Shown: positions 56,768 to 64,000 of the stretch, in pieces
How the letters are laid out: each line of letters opens with the position of its first letter
Position numbering within the stretch: the first letter of the stretch is position 1
Made by a program: the position numbers and the translations under genes
Source of the DNA: Arthrobacter sp. zg-Y238
Lineage (GTDB): Bacteria; Actinomycetota; Actinomycetes; Actinomycetales; Micrococcaceae
Reading direction: 5' to 3'
Assembly: GCF_024385525.1 (NCBI RefSeq)
Contig: NZ_JANFLU010000001.1
Span: forward strand, 186,001 to 250,000
Length of the DNA: 64,000 nucleotides
Notes under the pieces: model-generated
Seen by the model: the letters and a program-made list of their open reading frames with translations, nothing else
What the model was told of the DNA's origin: nothing
Databases searched by the model: none

Positions 56768-58000
56768 GTGAACGAAAACAGTGCGCAGCCCCTCAACGAT
56801 GCCGCCCTCCGGCACGAAACAGCCCTGAATAAAGCACTCATTGCCGTCTTCGTAATCTTCGGCCTCAACGGCCTGGTGTTTGCCAGCTGGGCGGCCCGCA
56901 TTCCGGCCGCCGCCGAGGATCTGGGCATCGGTGCCGCCGGCGTCGGCCTGCTCCTGCTCTTTTCGGCCATCGGATCCGTGGCTGCGCTGCCGCTGGCCGG
57001 TTCGGTGGCCCAGCGCATCGGCACCGCGGGAACGGTGCGGGCCGGTGGAATTACGACGTCGGCGGCCTCCCTGGCTATTGCCGCCGGACTCAGTCTGGGG
57101 TCGATTCCGTTGACCGGTGCCGGCCTGCTGGTCTTCGGCGTCGGTATTGCCGGCTGGGATGTCGCCATGAACCTGGAGGGTGCCGACGTCGAACGCCGGG
57201 TGGGCCGGACAGTGATGCCCAAGTTCCACGGCGCGTTCAGCGCGGGGGCGTTTGTGGGGGCCATGATCGGTGCGGTGCTCTCCGCCTTGGGCGTCTCGCT
57301 GTCCCTGCACCTGCTGGGCATCCTGACCGTTGTCTGCATCGCGGTGCTGATTGTGCCGCGGAACTTCCTCCAGCTGCCGCACCATGCTTCCGCCGGCGGG
57401 GCCGACGCGACGGCTAACCCCTCCCGGTTCGGCGCCTGGCGGGAGGGGCGGACGCTGCTGATCGGCGTCGTCGTTATGGGCGCAGCGCTCACCGAAGGTG
57501 CGGCAAATGACTGGGTGGCGAAGGCGACCGTGGACGGACTGGGCACCAGCGAGTCCGCCGGTGCCGTGATGTTCGGTATTTTCGTGGCCGCCATGACCCT
57601 CACCCGCTGGTTCGGCGCCCGGCTGATCGACCGGATGGGCCGCGTACCGGCGCTGCGGGTGTGCATGAGCGCCTCGCTCGCCGGCCTGCTGCTCTTCGTT
57701 TTCGCCCCGAACCTCGGGCTCGCCGCCCTCGGCGCCGTGCTGTGGGGCATCGGTGCGGCCCTGGGCTTCCCGATGGGCATGTCCGCCGCCGGGGAAGATC
57801 CGGTCCATGCTGCGGGCCGGGTATCGGTGGTGTCCACCATCGGCTACATGGCCTTCTTTGTCGGCCCGCCGGTGCTGGGTTTCCTGGGCGAGCACTGGGG
57901 TGTGCGCAACGCCCTGCTGGTGGTGGGCGCGGCCATGCTGGTATCCATTGCTTTTGCTCCTGCCGCCGCCGAGCAGAAGGCCGAACCCGAATCCGCCTAA
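56768..58000 (+). CDS. MFS transporter, YbjJ-like
   Basis: 410 aa with about 12 membrane helices. The N-terminal motif FGLNGLVFASWAARIPAAAEDLGI and the GWDVAMNLEGADVERRVGR loop are typical of the YbjJ-type MFS subgroup. The substrate is unknown. GTG start 14 bases after the ABC-F gene, so the two may be co-transcribed, which would pair ribosome protection with export. Confidence 0.87.
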   Translation: MNENSAQPLNDAALRHETALNKALIAVFVIFGLNGLVFASWAARIPAAAEDLGIGAAGVGLLLLFSAIGSVAALPLAGSVAQRIGTAGTVRAGGITTSAASLAIAAGLSLGSIPLTGAGLLVFGVGIAGWDVAMNLEGADVERRVGRTVMPKFHGAFSAGAFVGAMIGAVLSALGVSLSLHLLGILTVVCIAVLIVPRNFLQLPHHASAGGADATANPSRFGAWREGRTLLIGVVVMGAALTEGAANDWVAKATVDGLGTSESAGAVMFGIFVAAMTLTRWFGARLIDRMGRVPALRVCMSASLAGLLLFVFAPNLGLAALGAVLWGIGAALGFPMGMSAAGEDPVHAAGRVSVVSTIGYMAFFVGPPVLGFLGEHWGVRNALLVVGAAMLVSIAFAPAAAEQKAEPESA

Positions 58001-58066
58001 AGCTGCGGACCGTTTCTGTCCGCAAAGGACGGGCGCGGCGGGCCTCCCCGGTCCTACCCTCGACGC

Positions 58067-59074
58067 ATGTCCTTTTCACCACAGTCCGCGCCGTTGATTT
58101 CCGCCGAGGGGCTGACCAAGGTCTACTCCTCGAAATCCGGTCCCGTGCATGCGCTGGACGGACTGGATATCACTGTCCCCGAAGGAACGGTGACCGCTTT
58201 GCTGGGCCCCAACGGGGCCGGGAAAACGACGGCCGTCAAAGTCCTGACCACCCTGATCCGGCCCAATTCGGGCACGGCCGTCATTGACGGCATCGACGTC
58301 CTCTCCGACCCCAAGGAAGTACGCCGCATCATTGGAGTGTCCGGCCAGTACTCCGCCGTGGACGAAAACCTGACCGGGATCGAAAACCTGGACATGGTGG
58401 GGCATCTGTACCACCTGCCCGCCCGGCGCGCGAAGGAACGGGCAATCGAACTCATCGACATGTTCGAGCTGTCCGACGCCGGCAACCGTCCGGTCAAGGG
58501 CTATTCCGGCGGCATGCGCCGCCGCCTTGACCTCGCCGGCGCCCTGGTGAACCAACCCCGGGTCCTGTTCCTGGACGAACCGACAACGGGGCTGGATCCG
58601 CGGTCCAGGATCGCACTGTGGGGCGTTATCACCGACCTCGTGGCCCGCGGGACCACCCTGCTGCTGACCACCCAGTACCTGGAGGAAGCGGACCAGCTGG
58701 CAGACAAGGTGGCCGTGATCGACGAGGGGAAGGTTATTGCCGAGGGCACCTCCGATGACCTGAAGGCACAGATCGGCGGGCACCGCGTGGCGGTGGCGCT
58801 GCATCGCCAGGAGGATGCTGACGAAGCGCTGTCCATCCTGGGCCGGCACGGCTCCGGGGATCCGCACGTTTCCGGCGACGGCCGCACGCTGGAGGTCGCC
58901 GTCGTCGACGGTCCCGCCGCGCTCCAGCGCATCCTGTCCGAGCTGGAGGCCGGCAGCATCGAACTTCATGACGCCGGCATCCGCCGCCCAACCCTGGACG
59001 ACGTTTTCCTGCAGCTCACCGGCAAGCCTGCCGAAGCGGACAGCGAAACGGAGAAAGAGGAGGCACGCCCATGA
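58067..59074 (+). CDS. ABC exporter ATP-binding protein, DrrA type
   Basis: 335 aa. Walker A GPNGAGKTT (about 47-55), signature YSGGMRRRL, Walker B LFLDEPTTGLD, and a C-terminal DrrA-type extension (DUF4162-like). These pumps export drugs or lipids. TACCCT lies about 7 bases before the ATG, suggesting a leaderless mRNA. It overlaps its permease gene by 4 bases (ATGA). Confidence 0.93.
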   Translation: MSFSPQSAPLISAEGLTKVYSSKSGPVHALDGLDITVPEGTVTALLGPNGAGKTTAVKVLTTLIRPNSGTAVIDGIDVLSDPKEVRRIIGVSGQYSAVDENLTGIENLDMVGHLYHLPARRAKERAIELIDMFELSDAGNRPVKGYSGGMRRRLDLAGALVNQPRVLFLDEPTTGLDPRSRIALWGVITDLVARGTTLLLTTQYLEEADQLADKVAVIDEGKVIAEGTSDDLKAQIGGHRVAVALHRQEDADEALSILGRHGSGDPHVSGDGRTLEVAVVDGPAALQRILSELEAGSIELHDAGIRRPTLDDVFLQLTGKPAEADSETEKEEARP

Positions 59075-59913
59075 GTGCGGCAGTATCGGCCACCGGCATC
59101 CGGGCCGGCAGCCCAAGCCTTCCGGCACGTTGGATCGGCGACGGCTGGACGGTCACCAAGCGGAACCTGATCAAGATCAAGCGCTCACCGGACATGATCA
59201 TCTTCGCCGTGCTGCAGCCGATCATGTTCGTGCTCCTGTTCAGCCAGGTCTACGGCGGGTCCATTGCTGTTGCGGGAACGGACTACACCCAGTTCCTGAT
59301 GGCAGGCATCTTTGCCCAAACCGTGGTGTTCGGGTCCACGTTCTCCGGCTCCGCCATGGCACAGGACCTGAAGGAGGGGATCATTGACCGGTTCCGGACC
59401 CTCCCGATGAGCCCGTCCGCGGTGCTGATCGGCAGGACCAACGCCGACCTGGCGCTGAACGCGATCTCCATGGTCATCATGATGGGGACCGGCCTGCTGG
59501 TGGGCTGGCGGGTGAACACCACACCCGGGCGGTTCCTGGCCGCCATCGCGCTGCTTTTGCTGTTCTCCTACGCCTTCAGCTGGGTCATGGCCCTGCTGGG
59601 TATGTCGGTGCGTTCACCGGAGACAATCAACAACGCGTCCTTTATGATCCTGTTTCCCATCACCTTTATCTCCAACGCGTTTGTGCAGAGTTCCAACCTT
59701 CCCGGCCCGCTGCAGACTTTTGCGGACTGGAACCCGGTCTCGGCACTTGTGCAGGCCGTGCGGGAGCTGTTCGGCAACCTTGGCACCGCCCCCGTGCCGG
59801 ACACCTGGCCGATGCAGAACGCCGTTGCCACGGTGCTGATCGGCGCGGTTGTAATGCTCGTGATTTTCGTGCCGCTGGCAGTGCGGAAGTTCGAGTCGAT
59901 CAGCTCCCGGTAG
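59071..59913 (+). CDS. ABC-2 type permease, DrrB type
   Basis: 280 aa with six membrane helices of the ABC-2 fold. Features are SPDMIIFAVLQPIMFVLLFSQVYGG, the Gln/Asp-Leu-Lys-Glu-Gly-Ile motif in QDLKEGIIDRFRTLPM, and the C-terminal WNPVSALVQAVRELFGN. It forms the membrane half of the exporter with the ATPase encoded by the overlapping gene before it. Confidence 0.93.
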   Translation: MSAAVSATGIRAGSPSLPARWIGDGWTVTKRNLIKIKRSPDMIIFAVLQPIMFVLLFSQVYGGSIAVAGTDYTQFLMAGIFAQTVVFGSTFSGSAMAQDLKEGIIDRFRTLPMSPSAVLIGRTNADLALNAISMVIMMGTGLLVGWRVNTTPGRFLAAIALLLLFSYAFSWVMALLGMSVRSPETINNASFMILFPITFISNAFVQSSNLPGPLQTFADWNPVSALVQAVRELFGNLGTAPVPDTWPMQNAVATVLIGAVVMLVIFVPLAVRKFESISSR

Positions 59914-59946
59914 CGGGCCGGAGCCTTTTGGAAACGAGGATCAACC

Positions 59947-60879
59947 ATGATTGAGGCCCGCAGTCTCGCCAAGGTCTTCGGCGGCAAGACTGCCGTCGAC
60001 GGCATCACCTTCGATGTCCAGCCCGGCAAGGTCACCGGCTTCCTCGGCCCGAACGGGGCAGGTAAGTCGACCACCATGCGCATGATCATGGGGCTGGACT
60101 ATCCCACCGCCGGCAGCGTGGCGGTCAACGGCCGGCCTTACGCCGAGCACAAGGCGCCTCTGCGGGAGGTCGGTGCGCTCTTGGAGGCGAAGGCTGTCCA
60201 CCCTAAGCGGACGGCCTACAACCATCTGCGGGCGCTCGCCGCCAGCCACGGCATCCCCAAGGACCGCATCACCGAGGTCATCGAACTGACGGGCCTCGGT
60301 GCGGCGGCCAACAAGCGCGTGGGTGGTTTCTCCATGGGGATGGGCCAGCGGCTGGGAATCGCGGCGGCGTTGTTGGGAGATCCCCGCACGCTCATCTTCG
60401 ACGAGCCGGTCAACGGCCTGGACCCGGAGGGCGTGCAGTGGGTCCGCCATCTTGCGAGGGGCCTGGCCGCGGAGGGCCGCACGGTGTTCATTTCCTCGCA
60501 CCTGATGAGCGAGATGGCAGTCACCGCTGACCACTTGATCGTGATCGGCCGCGGCAGGATCCTGGCGGATGCGCCCATGGACCAGGTCCTCGCCGGTACC
60601 GGCCGTGAACGCACCTTGGTGCGCGCGGACGACGTCGATGCCCTGGCAGCGGCAATAGGTTCGGACGGCGTGGAAGTACGCCGCCCGGCACCGGGCCAGC
60701 TCGAAATCCTCGGGCTGTCCGCCCGCGGCATTGCCGAAGCCGCGCTGTCGCGGCGGATCCTGGTCACTGAGCTGACCCCGCGGCAGGCATCCCTGGAGGA
60801 CGCCTATATGGAGTTGACCCGTGGAGAGGTCGAGTACCAGTCCCGGGATATCCATGAGGACGGTCGGGGAAATCCCTAG
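59947..60879 (+). CDS. ABC transporter ATP-binding protein, copy A
   Basis: 310 aa. Walker A GPNGAGKST, Q-loop region, the variant signature FSMGMGQRLG, and Walker B LIFDEPVNGLD. It is nearly the same protein as the gene at 60993, with long matching blocks (VQPGKVTGFLGPNGAGKST, NHLRA, VRHLARGLAAEGRT). No permease gene of its own follows. GAGGATCAACC precedes the ATG. It may share the permease at 61951 or act with a distant partner. Confidence 0.9.
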   Translation: MIEARSLAKVFGGKTAVDGITFDVQPGKVTGFLGPNGAGKSTTMRMIMGLDYPTAGSVAVNGRPYAEHKAPLREVGALLEAKAVHPKRTAYNHLRALAASHGIPKDRITEVIELTGLGAAANKRVGGFSMGMGQRLGIAAALLGDPRTLIFDEPVNGLDPEGVQWVRHLARGLAAEGRTVFISSHLMSEMAVTADHLIVIGRGRILADAPMDQVLAGTGRERTLVRADDVDALAAAIGSDGVEVRRPAPGQLEILGLSARGIAEAALSRRILVTELTPRQASLEDAYMELTRGEVEYQSRDIHEDGRGNP

Positions 60880-60956
60880 TCATCCCTAAGGGGGACCCCT
60901 GATTCATCCCTTGGACCGGTCCCGTTGCGGCGCCGGCCCCCTATGGTGGAGGTAGA
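60880..60956 (+). promoter_or_regulatory. Direct-repeat region upstream of ABC copy B
   Basis: TCATCCCT occurs at 60880-60887 and 60904-60911, 24 bases apart, with AGGGGGACCCCT between them. TTGGAC at 60911 and TATGGT at 60942 are possible promoter parts but the spacing is poor. It may be an operator for a response regulator. Confidence 0.35.
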
Positions 60957-60992
60957 CCCCCCAGCTTTTGCTTCCCAACGTGAGGATCACCC

Positions 60993-61946
60993 ATGATCGA
61001 GGCATCCGGCCTCTCGAAGCACTACGGCGGCAAAACCGCTGTCGACAATGTTTCCTTTACTGTCCAGCCCGGCAAGGTCACCGGTTTCCTGGGTCCCAAC
61101 GGGGCCGGTAAATCGACCACCATGCGCATGATTGTGGGTCTGGACCGTCCAACTTCGGGCCGGGTGCTGGTCAACGGCAAACCCTATGCCCGGCACAAGG
61201 CACCGCTGCGCGAGGTCGGTGCCCTGCTCGACGCGAAAGCCGTCCACACCAAGCGCAGCGCGTACAACCACCTGCGGGCCATGGCGGCCACCCACGGCAT
61301 TTCCGCCAAGCGGGTGAACGAAGTCATTGAGCTCACCGGCCTGGGCCCGGTAGCCAAGAAACGGGTAGGCGGCTTCTCCCTGGGCATGGGGCAGCGGCTT
61401 GGAATTGCATCGGCGCTGCTGGGAGACCCGCACACGGTCATCCTGGACGAGCCGGTCAACGGACTCGATCCGGAAGGTGTCCTCTGGGTCCGCCACCTGG
61501 CCCGGGGGCTGGCCGCGGAAGGCCGCACCGTGTTCCTCTCGTCCCACCTGATGAGCGAAATGGCGCAGACCGCGGACCACCTGATTGTGATCGGCCGCGG
61601 CCGGATCATTGCCGATGCGCCCATCGCCGAGATCATTGCCGGCCAGAACAAGGTACGCGTCCTGGTCCGTACGGACAGCCCGGGCGAACTGCTCCAAGCG
61701 CTGGCCGGGCCGGGAGTCAGCGGCGTGGAGAAGGAATCCGGGCTGCTGGAGGTCACGGGTGCGGGACCACGCACGATCGCCGAGGCCGCCCTGGACCGCC
61801 GGATCCTGGTGTACGAACTGACGCCCCTGCAGGTTTCCCTCGAGGACGCCTACATGGAGCTGACCCGAGACGACGTCGAATACCGGTCCCAGGACCTCCC
61901 GCAGGAGCTAACCGCCGCGGGAACTGCCTCCGGGAAGGGGAACTAG
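60993..61946 (+). CDS. ABC transporter ATP-binding protein, copy B
   Basis: 317 aa. Same domain layout as the copy at 59947: Walker A GPNGAGKST, variant signature FSLGMGQRLG, Walker B VILDEPVNGLD. Sequence differs mainly in the C-terminal third. It is followed 4 bases later by a matching permease, so this copy is the likely partner in a BcrA-like bacteriocin/antibiotic export pump. The ATG is preceded by GTGAGGATC. Confidence 0.92.
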   Translation: MIEASGLSKHYGGKTAVDNVSFTVQPGKVTGFLGPNGAGKSTTMRMIVGLDRPTSGRVLVNGKPYARHKAPLREVGALLDAKAVHTKRSAYNHLRAMAATHGISAKRVNEVIELTGLGPVAKKRVGGFSLGMGQRLGIASALLGDPHTVILDEPVNGLDPEGVLWVRHLARGLAAEGRTVFLSSHLMSEMAQTADHLIVIGRGRIIADAPIAEIIAGQNKVRVLVRTDSPGELLQALAGPGVSGVEKESGLLEVTGAGPRTIAEAALDRRILVYELTPLQVSLEDAYMELTRDDVEYRSQDLPQELTAAGTASGKGN

Positions 61947-61950
61947 AACC

Positions 61951-62829
61951 ATGAGTACCGCTACAACATCCAAGAATCCCGCGTCATCGCCGGCGGCCTC
62001 CTCCGGCTCCGGGCTGAGCTTCCTCCGGGTCCTGAAATCCGAGTGGATCAAGATCACTACGGTCCCTTCCACCGTAATCCTCCTGGCCATCACCGTGGTG
62101 GTGATGGTCGGACTCGCAGCTCTCGCTGCCTGGGGCACAGCCCAGATTGTCAATGAATTCGGCGGCGGTGCCGGCAGCCCGGAAGCAGCGCAGGCCGGGC
62201 CGCCTGCGGCCGACAGCCTGGTTCCGGAGATCCCCGCCAGCGGACTCTTCTTCGGCCAGTTGCTCATCGCTTCCCTCGCGGTGGTGCTCATCGCCTCGGA
62301 ATGGGGCACCGGAATGATCCGCTCCACCTTCAGTGCCGTTCCGAAGCGCATTCCGGCGCTGCTGGCAAAGAACCTGCTTATCGCCCTGATTTCCTTCGTG
62401 GTCGGCGCCGGTGCCGCCTTCATTTCCTTCCTGGTGGCCCAGCCGATCCTGGGCAGCGCGGACCTCACCCTGTCCCTGGATGATGACGGAGTGCTTGCCA
62501 GCATCCTCAACACCGGAACGTGCCTGGCGCTGATCGCCGTGTTTGCCATGGCAATCGGAACCTTGCTGCGGAACACAGCCGGAGGTGTGGTGACTGCCAT
62601 CGGCATCATCTTTGTCCTGCCCCTCGTAGTGGCCATCCTGGAGAACCTGGCGGACTGGATTCCGGACGCCGCACGGTTCCTGCCGAGCAACGCGGGAACC
62701 CAGCTGGTGACGGCCGGCCCGATTGCGGACGGAGCCCTCACCCAGCTGCAGGGCGGTCTGGTCCTCGCAGCCTGGGCAGCTGTACTGCTGATCGCTTCCC
62801 TGGTCGTAACCAAGAAACGGGACGTCTAG
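61951..62829 (+). CDS. ABC-2 type permease partner of ABC copy B
   Basis: 292 aa with six predicted membrane helices. A cytoplasmic N-terminus ending LRVLKSEWIKITTVPSTVILL is followed by a long outer loop, then helices with FFGQLLIASLAVVLIASEWGTGMIRSTFSAVPKR, the canonical ABC-2 coupling region. It is the membrane half of the pump with the preceding ATPase. Two hairpins follow the stop. Confidence 0.92.
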   Translation: MSTATTSKNPASSPAASSGSGLSFLRVLKSEWIKITTVPSTVILLAITVVVMVGLAALAAWGTAQIVNEFGGGAGSPEAAQAGPPAADSLVPEIPASGLFFGQLLIASLAVVLIASEWGTGMIRSTFSAVPKRIPALLAKNLLIALISFVVGAGAAFISFLVAQPILGSADLTLSLDDDGVLASILNTGTCLALIAVFAMAIGTLLRNTAGGVVTAIGIIFVLPLVVAILENLADWIPDAARFLPSNAGTQLVTAGPIADGALTQLQGGLVLAAWAAVLLIASLVVTKKRDV

Positions 62830-62841
62830 GGCACTGAACTT

Positions 62842-62885
62842 CGGCAAGGGTGGCGGCGGAAGAACGGCCGCCGCCACCCTTGCCG
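62842..62885 (+). terminator. GC-rich hairpin after the permease
   Basis: A perfect 18-bp stem (62842-62859 with 62868-62885) with an 8-base loop, 13 bases beyond the stop, without a U-tract. Confidence 0.65.
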
Positions 62886-62914
62886 GAATCAAGCCTCACG
62901 AACAATTCCTCCAC

Positions 62915-62947
62915 AACCCCCGGCAATGCTCGTGCCGGGGGTTCTTT
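62915..62947 (+). terminator. Intrinsic terminator after the ABC operon
   Basis: A 9-bp stem CCCCCGGCA / TGCCGGGGG with a 7-base loop is followed by TTCTTT. It lies before the aminopeptidase gene. Confidence 0.8.
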
Positions 62948-63003
62948 ACGCCCGCGAAGGCCGATGGTTACGCCGGGGCGGCGGGCTCTGGTTGAATCGG
63001 AGC

Positions 63004-64000
63004 ATGTCTGACGCATTGGCCCACATAAATGACCTCGGCGCGTTTGTCAGCGCCTCGCCCTCCAGCTTCCACGCTGCGCGTGAAGGAGCGCGCCGTCTGG
63101 CGGAGGCAGGGTTCACGGAAGTATTCGAGACCGAAGATTTCCCGCGCTCGGCCGGAAAGTTCTTTGTAGTACGAGACGGCGCGTTCATCGCCTGGGTCAC
63201 GCCGGAGGACGCCGGCCCCGCCACCGGGTTCTCGATCCTTGGTACCCACACCGACTCCCCGTCCTTCAAGCTCAAGCCGCGGCCCACCACCGGACGGCTC
63301 GGCTGGCTGCAGGCCGGCGTCGAAGTCTACGGCGGCCCGCTGCTGAACTCCTGGCTGGACCGGGAGCTGCAGCTCGCCGGACGGATGGTCACCCTGGCCG
63401 GCGAAGAGCGGCTGGTGGAGACCGGCCCGCTGATGCGCTTTCCGCAACTGGCCATCCACCTGGACCGGGCCGTGAACGAGGGCTTGAAGCTGGACAAGCA
63501 ACAGCACATGAACCCGGTCTGGGGACTGGGGGACCCGTCTACGTCCGACCTCGTGGCGCTGCTGGCAGCCAAGGCCGGCCTGGCACCTGAGGAGATAGGC
63601 GGCTACGACATCGTTGCCGCAGACACCCAGGCGCCGCAGGTTTTCGGAGCCGAGGGGGAGTTCTTCGCCTCAGGGCGGCTGGACAACCTTTCCTCAGTCC
63701 ACGCCGGCGTCGTCGCACTTATCGCGGCCGACGTCGCGCCCACGGCGCCGGTTGCCGTGCTCGCGGCGTTCGACCACGAAGAGGTGGGTAGCGGCAGCCG
63801 GTCAGGCGCTGCCGGCCCGTTCCTCGAAGATGTACTGCTGCGGATCGGTGACGGGCTCGGCGCGACGACGGCGGACCGTGCCCGGGCGATGGCCGCGTCC
63901 TTCTGTATTTCCGCTGATGTGGGACATGCCGTTCATCCCAACTACGCGGAGCGGCACGATCCCGCCAACCACCCGGTGCTCAACGGCGGGCCGCTGTTGA
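63004..64000 (+). CDS. apeB: M18 family aminopeptidase (3' end beyond window)
   Basis: 332 residues visible from ATG 63004; the frame is open to the window edge. M18 metal ligands seen are His in GTHTDSP, Asp in SGRLDNLSS, Glu in DHEEVGSGS and Asp in SADVGHA. The domain split typical of the family (dimerisation insert between about 95 and 225) is intact. It removes N-terminal amino acids from peptides as a cytoplasmic dodecamer. The gene continues past 64000. Confidence 0.93.
   Translation, partial: MSDALAHINDLGAFVSASPSSFHAAREGARRLAEAGFTEVFETEDFPRSAGKFFVVRDGAFIAWVTPEDAGPATGFSILGTHTDSPSFKLKPRPTTGRLGWLQAGVEVYGGPLLNSWLDRELQLAGRMVTLAGEERLVETGPLMRFPQLAIHLDRAVNEGLKLDKQQHMNPVWGLGDPSTSDLVALLAAKAGLAPEEIGGYDIVAADTQAPQVFGAEGEFFASGRLDNLSSVHAGVVALIAADVAPTAPVAVLAAFDHEEVGSGSRSGAAGPFLEDVLLRIGDGLGATTADRARAMAASFCISADVGHAVHPNYAERHDPANHPVLNGGPLL

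Overview
The window is a high-GC actinobacterial chromosome segment that spans the replication origin. Gene order, protein families (mycothiol glycosyltransferase MshA, CrgA, DciA/DUF721, class E sortase, FemX-type bridge enzyme, PASTA kinases, DLW-39 and DUF3566 proteins) and codon bias point to the Micrococcaceae, most likely an Arthrobacter-like organism. That is inference from synteny and families; no search was run.

Layout. 1-4650: the 3' end of one PASTA Ser/Thr kinase, complete pknB, convergent pabA/trpG, a small membrane protein, a class E sortase and crgA. 4738-4975: a gene-free stretch with several DnaA-box-like 9-mers. 5110-8780: rhomboid protease, cyclophilin, a membrane/coiled protein and an EamA transporter. 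8873-17990, all on the minus strand and read away from the origin: tRNA-Ala, DLW-39, tRNA-Ile, DUF3566, gyrA, gyrB, dciA, recF and dnaN. 17991-20539: dnaA with DnaA-box clusters on both sides (oriC). 20540-26548, plus strand: rpmH-rnpA-yidD-yidC-jag-rsmG-parA-parB.

26549-29160 is a gene desert carrying seven perfect parS sites (GTTTCACGTGAAAC). Two more perfect sites lie in parA and at 31190, and one near-perfect site lies inside parB. 29161-33203 looks like accessory cargo: an MFS transporter broken by a frameshift in a G7 run, its divergent ArsR-type regulator, an orphan DUF1116 (AllG-like) protein and a methyltransferase. 33325-42332 returns to the conserved cwlM-trxA-trxB-(pseudokinase-like protein)-murJ-mutT4 / pcnA-phosphatase block.

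42333-43504 is gene-poor with two candidate small ORFs. 43505-54605 holds mshA, fhs, ino1, a GT87 membrane protein, a FemX-like enzyme, a phytoene-dehydrogenase-like oxidoreductase and two tandem membrane-anchored paralogues of unknown function. 54636-62829 holds a YgiN-like monooxygenase, an ABC-F ATPase, an MFS exporter, a DrrAB-type exporter and two near-duplicate ABC ATPases sharing one visible permease. The window ends inside an M18 aminopeptidase.

Functional picture: replication initiation and segregation (dnaA, dnaN, recF, gyrAB, dciA, parABS) sit beside cell-envelope control (pknB, crgA, sortase, yidC, cwlM, murJ, femX) and thiol redox (trxAB, mshA with ino1 supplying inositol phosphate). 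The most notable non-coding signals are the dispersed parS array, including one site built into the parB terminator-like palindrome, and the extra DnaA-box cluster about 13 kb from oriC.
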